DNA of 5,442 nt from contig DASCNA010000126.1 of assembly GCA_036011305.1 (NCBI GenBank), positions 1-5,442 on the forward strand, given 5' to 3'. A program made the position numbers and the translations under genes. The notes under the pieces are model-generated. The model ran no database searches, had not been told where the DNA came from, and worked only from the letters and a program-made list of their open reading frames with translations. The stretch comes from DASCNA01 sp036011305. Its GTDB lineage: Bacteria; Verrucomicrobiota; Lentisphaeria; Victivallales; GWF2-38-69. Numbering within the stretch: position 1 is the first letter of the stretch; each line of letters opens with the position of its first letter. Below, piece by piece: positions 1 to 5,340 of this stretch.

Positions 1-812
1 AAACTTTATCGAATATTTTTGAAGCCGTTAGTAAACTTTCTAATAAGCATCAAATATTTGGAATCTCATGTGGTTCACCTTTAAATAGTAATACTGGAAC
101 TATATTATCACCTCCAAATTTACCTGGATGGGATAATATTACAATTACTGAGATGCTTACAAAACAATTTGGTGGAAAAGCGTATTTAATGAATGATGCA
201 AATGCATGTGCTTTAGCTGAATGGTATTTTGGTGCAGGGAAGGGGTATAAAAATGTAATTTTTCTTACACATGGAACTGGTATGGGAGCTGGTTTGATTC
301 TTGATGGTAAATTATATGAAGGTACTTCAGGCGATGCTGGAGAAGTTGGACACATTAGAGTAGCTAAAGAGGGGCCTATTGGATATGGAAAAACTGGATC
401 ATTTGAAGGGTTTACAAGTGGAGGAGGCATAGCTAAACTAGCACAAAAATATGCTATTGAAAAAAATGGGAATGTTTCTTTTAATCATGGAAAGATAGAA
501 AACATTACTGCAAAAGATGTTGCTATCGCTGCAAAAAATGGAGATTTATTAGCAATTGATATTTTTAAGGAATCTGCATTTTATCTTGGAATGGGATTAT
601 CTATGTTAATTGACATTTTAAATCCAGAAATAATTATTTTAGGAAGTATTTATTCTCGTAGTAAAATATTACTAGATCCTATAATGAACGATGTTCTAAA
701 AGCAGAGACATTAAAACATAATTTAGCTAAATGTAAAATAGTTCCCAGTAAACTTGGTGAGGATATTGGGAACTATGGAGCTATAGCTGTTGCTATGGAC
801 AACCTGCATTAG
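1..812 (+). CDS. ROK-family sugar kinase, 5'-truncated by the window edge
   Basis: The frame is open from the left edge (first whole codon at 3) and ends at TAG 810-812, giving 269 residues. ROK kinases are usually near 300, so about 30-45 N-terminal residues, including the DxGGT phosphate loop, lie outside. Visible in order: a GISCGSPLN...G strand typical of the family near residues 20-33; NDANA at 64-68, whose Asp is the catalytic base in ROK kinases; GTGMGAG at 91-97, the nucleotide phosphate-binding loop; GEVGH at 113-117, with the substrate-contacting Glu and the His that binds zinc in most members. The usual CxCGxxGCxE zinc motif is replaced by IGYGKTGSFEG (126-136), with no cysteines, as in a known-looking variant subgroup. 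Expected role: cytoplasmic ATP-dependent phosphorylation of a hexose or amino sugar; the substrate cannot be told. The 3' end overlaps the convergent lactonase gene by 20 bases. A ROK repressor is less likely because no HTH is seen, but the N-terminus is missing. Confidence 0.9.
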   Translation, partial: TLSNIFEAVSKLSNKHQIFGISCGSPLNSNTGTILSPPNLPGWDNITITEMLTKQFGGKAYLMNDANACALAEWYFGAGKGYKNVIFLTHGTGMGAGLILDGKLYEGTSGDAGEVGHIRVAKEGPIGYGKTGSFEGFTSGGGIAKLAQKYAIEKNGNVSFNHGKIENITAKDVAIAAKNGDLLAIDIFKESAFYLGMGLSMLIDILNPEIIILGSIYSRSKILLDPIMNDVLKAETLKHNLAKCKIVPSKLGEDIGNYGAIAVAMDNLH

Positions 813-1653
813 ATATAAAATTATCTGTAACTACTTCAATCATACCTGATTTATGAGATAAATCGATTGGATCAGGGTTTTTCTTTCCTCTTGTACAAAG
901 ATATATTGTTCCTTTATTATCCATTGAACAGGCATTACACCTATGCCCAATAGTATTTATTTTATGTGTGATTTCTCCTCCTTTTTTTACTCTGATGCAA
1001 CAATTTATTCCGGCACCTACCCATACAGCTCCATCTAAGTCGATAAATAATCCATCAGGAGTATAAATATTATCTAGTTGAGCAAAGATTTGTCTGTTAC
1101 TTAATGTTCCATCAAAGTTAATCGTAAATTCAGTAAGTTTTCCAGTAAAAGTTTCAGCAACAATAAGTTTTTTGTTGTCATGTGATATGGCAATACCATT
1201 CGGAAAATTAAGATTTTCAGCGACGACTACGGGGTGCTTATTATAAGGTTTTAATACTAATGGAGCTGTTTTAGTTTTATCAATTTGATTCAGGTTGTCC
1301 ATCTTGTTACCCGTACTACCTGTGTATATATTACCATGAGAATCAATTGTCATATCATTAAACTGAAATGGACTCAAAGATTTAAGGTCACAATAAATTT
1401 CAAGATTTCCATCTGAATATTTCATTATCCGATTATGTTCTAAACTTCGTTCAATATAAACTAATGAACCGTCAGGCAACCAATCAAATCCAATCGCTGG
1501 CAAATTATATTCACTTTCAGTTTTTCCATTTGGATTTGCAGAGAAAATTCTGTTAGAATAGATATCAGTAAACCAAAGTTTATTTTGGTTCCAACGTGGA
1601 GACTCTGGAAAAACCAAGCCGTCTAACAATTTTTTTGAATTATATATTTTCAT
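793..1653 (-). CDS. SMP-30/gluconolactonase/LRE-like family protein
   Basis: 286 residues, normal length for a six-bladed beta-propeller of the SMP-30/gluconolactonase family. These cytoplasmic enzymes hydrolyse sugar lactones to aldonic acids using one divalent metal. Expected ligands by family pattern are present: Glu17 in FPESPRW, Asn152 in NFPNGIAIS and Asp200 in YTPDGLFID; Asn99-Asp100 in FNDMTIDSHGNIY fits the substrate-side position. Repeated blade motifs (DGSLVY, HGNIYTG, DGAVWVG, KGTIYLCT) cover the whole length. There is no signal peptide. The ATG at 1653 is supported by AAAGGG six bases upstream. It is the last gene of a leftward operon: its first 14 bases overlap the end of the MFS gene, suggesting translational coupling. 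Its 3' end overlaps the convergent ROK gene by 20 bases, leaving no room for a terminator between them. Family assignment is firm; the lactone substrate is unknown, and some members are esterases or have other hydrolase activities. Confidence 0.9.
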   Translation of the reverse strand: MKIYNSKKLLDGLVFPESPRWNQNKLWFTDIYSNRIFSANPNGKTESEYNLPAIGFDWLPDGSLVYIERSLEHNRIMKYSDGNLEIYCDLKSLSPFQFNDMTIDSHGNIYTGSTGNKMDNLNQIDKTKTAPLVLKPYNKHPVVVAENLNFPNGIAISHDNKKLIVAETFTGKLTEFTINFDGTLSNRQIFAQLDNIYTPDGLFIDLDGAVWVGAGINCCIRVKKGGEITHKINTIGHRCNACSMDNKGTIYLCTRGKKNPDPIDLSHKSGMIEVVTDNFISNAGCP

Positions 1654-2842
1654 TTATTGCCCTTTTTTTACATATTTTGTCGAGAGAAAAAACTAAAAAA
1701 ATCGTAATCATAGAAAGAATTACAGTAAAGAGACACATATCAGTGAAGTTGTTTTTGAAGATCTTTCCATATAGCATTACTGATATACCAGTTAGTAACC
1801 AAAAAGTAAATCCACAATGACTACCAACAAGGCCTCCTGATTTACGATAAATCATAAGAGCATGAGCTAATATATGAGGAAACATAATCCCCCATATTGC
1901 TACATTGAGTATAACAGGAATAGATATTATATATATATTATAAAATCCTATAAGCGAAAATAATAGTTGAATAACAGCTGTTACTATAAATAAGAAAGTC
2001 ATTGAGTACATTACTTTTAAAGAGTTATATTTTTCCAAAAAACCTGTATTAGCAAAAACTACGATTGTATATGAAATACCCAAAATTGTAATTACAATGC
2101 CGATGATAAAGGGAGATAAATTTAATTTATTTGTTACCAGAGAAGGAAAGATGCTATTAAAAGTAGTGAAAAATATGTTTGGTATAGCGATAATTATAGG
2201 TATGATTATATAACATGGATTTAAGTACATCTTAAGAAAATTTCTTAAGCTACTTTTTATTGATTCTTTCTTTAATAATTTTGTATCTCTGGACTCAGTT
2301 AACAGCAAAACACAAAATATACCAATAATAAATATAAAACCAGACATTATATAAAAATTTTCTTTCCAGCTTCCTATAGATGCTATAATACCTCCTGAGA
2401 ATGGGAGTATTATCCAAGCTAATCCAAAGCCTAAATCTGATAATGCAACATTAAATATCATTTTTTCTCTTGTCTCAGATTGGTCAGCAATAATGCCTTG
2501 TGATATTGAATACATACTTCCAGTAGAAGCTCCTTGAATTAACCTCAATAGTAAAATAAAGTCAGGGCTAACAATAGTTATTAAATAACTGGAAATACTA
2601 AACAGAAAAACTCCAGAAGTTAGAAGTATTTTACGTCCTACTATATCAGACCATGTGCCCCAAATAATTTGTCCGAAAGCCATTCCTATTATATAAGTTC
2701 AAATAACAAGAGTAGCAGAAAGTTCTAAGTTCTTTCCCATTTGAGGAAGAGAAGGAGTGATGATTGCAAGTCCTATTTGTTGTGATGCAGCTAGCAGCAC
2801 AATCATAAATATATTAAATCGTTTTTGTGTTTTATTTAACAT
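1640..2842 (-). pseudogene. MFS transporter (DHA1, Bcr/CflA-like), interrupted by in-frame TGA
   Basis: Translating leftward from ATG 2842 to TAA 1640-1642 gives 400 codons, the normal length of a 12-helix MFS carrier, but codon 48 (2701-2699) is TGA. Upstream of it are a short basic N-terminus and TM1 (about residues 10-32, with ITPSLPQMG at its end). Right after it come TM2 and the MFS motif A, GTWSDIVGRK (62-71). RLIQGASTGSM near 100-110 matches the TM4 RxxQG signature of the Bcr/CflA drug-H+ antiporter type. A charged central loop (about 182-204) separates the two six-helix halves. Protein similarity runs smoothly through the TGA, so the downstream ATG at 2683 is unlikely to be the natural start: it would lose TM1 and half of TM2 and has no properly spaced ribosome-binding site. 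The start at 2842 lies 9 bases after the regulator's stop, also without a clear Shine-Dalgarno. Context suggests uptake or export of a sugar-derived compound. The TGA may be a nonsense mutation (TCA Ser is one base away), a sequencing error, or a readthrough site. Confidence 0.8.
1660..1665 (-). promoter_or_regulatory. Shine-Dalgarno site of the lactonase gene
   Basis: Read on the minus strand, AAAGGG lies six bases before the ATG at 1653. It is the clearest ribosome-binding site in the window and fixes the start. It lies inside the 3' coding end of the MFS gene, consistent with coupled translation. Confidence 0.6.
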
Positions 2843-2851
2843 AAGTTATAT

Positions 2852-4330
2852 TTATTCTGGCTGAATTGAAATAGTAAGTATTTTTTCATTTTGTATAGAT
2901 TTCTGTAAAAATTTTATATGTGAGGTAGTATAAAAAACTCCTGTCTTTATTTTGCAAAAACAATTTGATTTTCCAACTTGAAAAGCTTTTTTTTTATTAT
3001 TTTTAAAAATATCCAAGTCCTTAGAATTTATAATTTGTTCAATTTGATTTATGCTATTAAAATTACGTTTTGTTTCTTTGTAAATATATTTATTAAAATT
3101 TGATGAAGAATATAGTATTTTATTTATTTTTCTTTCAATAGTCATAGCTATATAAAATGCATTATCATCTTCATTTAAAAATGCTTTTAGCATATCCAAT
3201 AATAATTCTTTTTCTTTTACCTCTGTTATGTCTCGGTTGATAGAAATCGTAAATTTTCTATTAAGTTTATCATTTTTTGTAACTGTAACTTCGCTTATCC
3301 ATTTGAATTTTCCATGCCCATCAATGATTCTAAATTCACCATTAATGCCTTTTTTGTTATCATGCATATCTATTACCCATCTTTTATCAAGTGGATGTAT
3401 CATATCGCGCCAAGTTTCAGGGCTATTATTAATTATGTCCATATTAACACCCCAAATATCTAATCTTTTTTGATTAATTGTATAAACTGGATTATCAGTA
3501 GACATATCCCAGTCTCTGATAATAACGCCATCGGGGAAATATTCTTTAAAGTAGGTAATTAAACGATTTTGCTGGTTGTTAATTTTTTCTATTTGTATTT
3601 TGTTGTCTTCAAGTTTTTGTTTAGTTTGTACCAACTCTGTTACATCGATATAAACTGCGACTAAACCAGCAATTTTTCCTAATTCTGTTTTACTATATAT
3701 TGGAGCTTTAGATATTAATGCATGTTTTTTTTTATTCGACCCTAGTATATAACCAGGTTTATTAAGAATTGCTGGTTCTATTCCACTTAATATTTTCATA
3801 TCCTCTATATGATTATCATGGGCATTTTTACCAAATCCTTTAATATCATATTCATAATGCCCACGTATAGGAGTGCTATATTCCATTCCAATTGCTTCCA
3901 TAAAACCTCTATTTGCATTTAAATAAACACCTTTACCGTCTTTTATGTATATCAATATGCTACTTGAGGTCATTAGGGCATTGATAGTTGTTTCTGTACT
4001 ATCTATCAAGTCAGGTAATATTTTTAATTTACTAATCAGATCATTTATCTCTTGTGCTATTTTTGACCCTTTATGTGATACAGTTAACCAATCTTTCCCA
4101 AATCCAGTTATTTTATCTAGATTTGGAGCTCTATCATCCAGGTTTGATATTAAATGAATTGGCAAATCAAAAATGTCAGCAATTCTTCTAATATACATAT
4201 CCTTTGGAACTCTTTCACCACTTTCCCATTTTCTAATAGCAGATGCAGAAACTCCTACCCTTCTTGCTAAAACAGCAGCAGAAATGTTAGAATGCTTTCT
4301 TAGTTCTTTTAATTTTTTAAAATTAAACAT
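2852..4330 (-). CDS. XRE-type HTH regulator with PAS sensor domains
   Basis: 492 residues. Residues 5-62 form a Cro/C1-type helix-turn-helix: LKELRKHSNISAAVLARRVG leads into VSASAIRKWESGERVPK and an ADIFDLP helix. A helical linker (about 75-112) follows. PAS 1 spans about 115-233: LIYIKDGKGVYLNANRGF, then AGLVAVYIDVTELV, the usual PAS exit sequence. A polar, probably coiled-coil stretch (233-262) leads to PAS 2 (about 262-370), a PAS_3-like fold with WRDMIHPLDKR, GEFRIIDGHGKFKWI and ISINRDITEVK. The C-terminal part (about 383-490) has AFYIAMTIERKINKILYSS and looks like a third, diverged PAS domain. There are no membrane segments, kinase, GGDEF or receiver domain, so this is probably a soluble one-component transcription factor that senses a small ligand directly; no haem or flavin signature is recognisable. 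It is first in the operon, 9 bases before the MFS gene, so it likely controls the transport/lactonase genes and possibly itself. No Shine-Dalgarno precedes the ATG. Confidence 0.88.
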   Translation of the reverse strand: MFNFKKLKELRKHSNISAAVLARRVGVSASAIRKWESGERVPKDMYIRRIADIFDLPIHLISNLDDRAPNLDKITGFGKDWLTVSHKGSKIAQEINDLISKLKILPDLIDSTETTINALMTSSSILIYIKDGKGVYLNANRGFMEAIGMEYSTPIRGHYEYDIKGFGKNAHDNHIEDMKILSGIEPAILNKPGYILGSNKKKHALISKAPIYSKTELGKIAGLVAVYIDVTELVQTKQKLEDNKIQIEKINNQQNRLITYFKEYFPDGVIIRDWDMSTDNPVYTINQKRLDIWGVNMDIINNSPETWRDMIHPLDKRWVIDMHDNKKGINGEFRIIDGHGKFKWISEVTVTKNDKLNRKFTISINRDITEVKEKELLLDMLKAFLNEDDNAFYIAMTIERKINKILYSSSNFNKYIYKETKRNFNSINQIEQIINSKDLDIFKNNKKKAFQVGKSNCFCKIKTGVFYTTSHIKFLQKSIQNEKILTISIQPE

Positions 4331-4344
4331 AATAAATGTATCAA

Positions 4345-4363
4345 AACACTAGTTAAATGTGTT
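4345..4363. promoter_or_regulatory. Possible operator before the HTH-PAS gene (inverted repeat)
   Basis: AACAC and GTGTT arms of 5 bases surround a 9-base spacer containing ACTAGT overlap, 15-33 bases upstream of the regulator's start. Its place and dyad symmetry would suit autoregulation by the XRE-type domain, but the arms are short. The surrounding gap 4331-4532 also holds ATCAAAA at 4340 and 4401 and its inverse TTTTGAT at 4431. No convincing -35/-10 pair stands out on the minus strand because of the extreme AT content. No gene is visible in this 202-base gap. Confidence 0.3.
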
Positions 4364-4519
4364 AAAAAAACTTACCACAAATAGAAAACAGTGGACAACG
4401 ATCAAAATAGGAAAAAAAATATTTGATTTGTTTTGATGCTTTTAGTATTTTATGCATTGTTTATTAAATAACAAACAAACCAATAAATTATTATGAATTT
4501 TTTAAAGAGAGGGCAGAAA

Positions 4520-4549
4520 ATAAACTTCAGGATTATTTAAGAAGTTTAT
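4520..4549 (-). terminator. Possible intrinsic terminator of the 105-aa HTH gene
   Basis: Perfect 9-base inverted repeat: ATAAACTTC at 4520-4528 and GAAGTTTAT at 4541-4549, with a 12-base loop. Read on the minus strand it begins in the last codons of the HTH gene, spans its TAA, and is followed by TTTCTG, so the U-tract (TTTATTTTC) is short and the stem is AT-rich. It is well placed but weak; it could instead protect the 3' end of the mRNA. Confidence 0.4.
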
Positions 4550-4850
4550 CAATTATATGGTCTAAAGCTTTTAATTTTTCATTAGGCTTTAGTTTTTGAA
4601 TGGAAGAAATAAGAAGTTGGATTTCAGTTGGTAGTTGGTAGTTATTTTTAGGTACAGGTTTTATATATTTTTTAATTAGAGGTTCTAATTTTGCCCATGA
4701 ATCAGGAGCAATTGAATATATTCTTCCGTTAAGCCAGCGTCCAACACTAGTTTCTGATATATTTAAGCGATTAGATAATTCTTTAGCGGTAATTTTTTCT
4801 TCATTGAGATAAGATGTTATAGCTTGTTGTATTTGTGGTGTTAATTTCAT
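4533..4850 (-). CDS. Small helix-turn-helix DNA-binding protein, 105 aa
   Basis: The N-terminal half carries a clear HTH of the Cro/XRE-like or HTH_23-like type: ITAKELSNRLNISETSVGRW at residues 20-39, followed by LNGRIYSIAPDSWAKLEPLI and KKYI, which looks like a further recognition/packing helix. A proline-rich hinge (64-75) leads to a helical, lysine- and leucine-rich tail (76-105, LLISSIQKLKPNEKLKALDH) that may serve dimerisation. No enzyme motif is seen. It is transcribed away from the 55-aa gene across a region with two abutting inverted repeats, the usual arrangement for a self-regulating phage- or plasmid-type repressor; that role is inferred. On the minus strand TATAGT (4894-4889) is a plausible -10, but its -35 is poor. 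The start is supported by a weak AAGAGA purine tract. A host-encoded regulator is the alternative. Confidence 0.8.
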   Translation of the reverse strand: MKLTPQIQQAITSYLNEEKITAKELSNRLNISETSVGRWLNGRIYSIAPDSWAKLEPLIKKYIKPVPKNNYQLPTEIQLLISSIQKLKPNEKLKALDHIIDKLLK

Positions 4851-4853
4851 TTT

Positions 4854-4866
4854 TTATTTCTCTTAT
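4854..4866 (-). promoter_or_regulatory. Purine-rich translation signal, copy 1
   Basis: Read on the minus strand, ATAAGAGAAATAA lies 3 bases before the ATG of the 105-aa HTH gene. The identical 13 bases occur at 5324-5336, 4 bases before the start of the HTH_36-like gene. It probably acts as a weak Shine-Dalgarno-like initiation region; shared regulation is possible. Confidence 0.4.
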
Positions 4867-4934
4867 TTTATGATGAAAGTAGCTTTGAACTATAGAAAAT
4901 TAAAATTTTTTAAATAAAAATATATAAAATAACT

Positions 4935-4952
4935 TTAAATCACGCGATTTAA
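4935..4952. promoter_or_regulatory. Probable operator A: TTAAATC-N4-GATTTAA
   Basis: Perfect 7-base arms at 4935-4941 and 4946-4952 around ACGC. It is a compact 18-base dyad in the divergent promoter region, a size typical for a dimeric HTH repressor site. The GC-containing centre stands out against almost pure AT surroundings. It is 85 bases from the HTH start and 62 bases from the 55-aa gene start. Confidence 0.5.
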
Positions 4953-4980
4953 TGTTATTAATATATTATTACTAATAACA
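4953..4980. promoter_or_regulatory. Probable operator B: TGTTATTA-N12-TAATAACA
   Basis: Perfect 8-base arms at 4953-4960 and 4973-4980 with a 12-base AT spacer, directly abutting operator A. It sits 35-62 bases before the 55-aa gene, where its promoter should be. A direct repeat ATAACTTTAA flanks the pair at 4929-4938 and 4989-4998, and ATAGAAAATTA occurs at 4892-4902 and 4998-5008. Some of this may reflect AT bias. Confidence 0.4.
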
Positions 4981-5014
4981 ATTATATCATAACTTTAATA
5001 GAAAATTATAAATT

Positions 5015-5182
5015 ATGGGAAGTAATAATTTTACAGTAGTAGAGGTCAGGAATGAAATATTTGATATGATAGATAAACTATCTCATAAATATGATTTAAA
5101 GAAGCGTCGTCTTGTTAGCGACCTTCTTCTATTGGGACTTAAAGAATATAACCCAGAAGTTATTTATAGTTTAGGTGAATAA
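5015..5182 (+). CDS. Small ribbon-helix-helix-like protein, 55 aa
   Basis: ATG 5015 to TAA 5180-5182; an in-frame TAA at 5009-5011 makes this the only start that keeps the full fold. The layout fits a MetJ/Arc ribbon-helix-helix: a short strand FTVVEV (residues 6-11), helix A RNEIFDMIDKLSHKYDL (12-28), a basic turn KKRR (29-32), helix B LVSDLLLLGLKEY (33-45), and a short tail. The pattern ...RxLVSDLLLLGLKEY is very like the second helix of RHH repressors and antitoxins. It would bind DNA as a dimer. It diverges from the 105-aa HTH gene and reads toward the HTH_36-like gene, so it may be a copy-number or promoter regulator of a mobile element. No toxin-sized partner follows, which argues against a simple toxin-antitoxin pair. 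There is no Shine-Dalgarno upstream. RHH assignment is by pattern only. Confidence 0.65.
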   Translation: MGSNNFTVVEVRNEIFDMIDKLSHKYDLKKRRLVSDLLLLGLKEYNPEVIYSLGE

Positions 5183-5213
5183 GAGATAATTTAAAATAAT
5201 CCAATAAAAAGCG

Positions 5214-5244
5214 TTTTGACGCAATGGTACCTTTTGTGTCAAAA
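5214..5244. promoter_or_regulatory. 31-base near-perfect dyad in the leader, possible operator/promoter
   Basis: TTTTGACGCA (5214-5223) and TGTGTCAAAA (5235-5244) pair at 9 of 10 positions around an 11-base centre containing the palindrome GGTACC. The left arm also supplies TTGACG (5216-5221), and CAAAAT (5240-5245) lies 18 bases on, a plausible -35/-10 pair for the gene at 5341. A regulator bound here would cover the promoter. Read on the minus strand the dyad is followed by CGCTTTTT, so a leftward terminator is an alternative. Confidence 0.4.
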
Positions 5245-5278
5245 TCAGAAAGCTTAAAGAGAGTAAGAACACAAAAAA

Positions 5279-5312
5279 TGCAGGACAAGTTCTAACACAA
5301 CTCAATCCTGCA
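5279..5312. repeat. Hairpin in the leader of the HTH_36-like gene
   Basis: Perfect 7-base arms TGCAGGA (5279-5285) and TCCTGCA (5306-5312) enclose an inner 4-base stem AGTT (5288-5291) and AACT (5299-5302) with a 7-base loop. On the plus strand no T-run follows, so it is a leader structure rather than a terminator there. On the minus strand the stem is followed by TTTTTTGTGTT, which is the form of an intrinsic terminator and would end antisense transcripts coming from the gene at 5341. The rest of the gap 5183-5340 shows no credible long gene. Confidence 0.5.
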
Positions 5313-5323
5313 CAAAATTCAAT

Positions 5324-5336
5324 ATAAGAGAAATAA
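5324..5336 (+). promoter_or_regulatory. Purine-rich translation signal, copy 2
   Basis: ATAAGAGAAATAA ends 4 bases before ATG 5341 and is identical to the element before the 105-aa HTH gene on the other strand. AAGAG is the likely weak Shine-Dalgarno and supports ATG 5341 as the start. Confidence 0.4.
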
Positions 5337-5340
5337 TACT

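Noticed and set aside
50..430. 126-codon open frame on the minus strand
   Set aside because: It lies wholly inside the well-supported ROK kinase gene on the other strand, and its proline- and serine-rich product resembles no family.
1596..1820. 74-codon open frame on the plus strand
   Set aside because: It overlaps the lactonase start and MFS end in antisense; it has no family resemblance and low-complexity composition.
2699..2701. TGA as selenocysteine or as a reassigned sense codon
   Set aside because: No SECIS-like hairpin is apparent just after it, MFS carriers are not known selenoproteins, and tryptophan in the window is encoded by TGG with only this one internal TGA.
3228..3473. 81-codon open frame on the plus strand
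   Set aside because: Antisense shadow of the PAS 2 region; its hydrophobic product comes from reverse reading of that gene.
3945..4157. 70-codon open frame on the plus strand
   Set aside because: Antisense shadow of the regulator's linker and PAS 1; no supporting start signal.
4372..4400. DnaA-box-like sequences (TTGTCCACT on the minus strand, TTACCACA on the plus strand)
   Set aside because: Each departs from the TTATNCACA consensus, they are few and irregular, and there is no clear origin-like cluster.
4493..4540. 15-codon open frame in the gap before the regulator
   Set aside because: Too short, no initiation signal, and it overlaps the end and terminator hairpin of the HTH gene.
5015..5182. 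Antitoxin of a toxin-antitoxin pair
   Set aside because: The fold would suit an antitoxin, but no adjacent toxin gene is seen: downstream is a 158-base leader and a replication-like gene, upstream a divergent regulator.
5268..5317. Repeated ACACAA/GCACAAA words as iterons
   Set aside because: The words are only 6-7 bases long with uneven spacing, which does not meet the regular 17-22 base iteron pattern.
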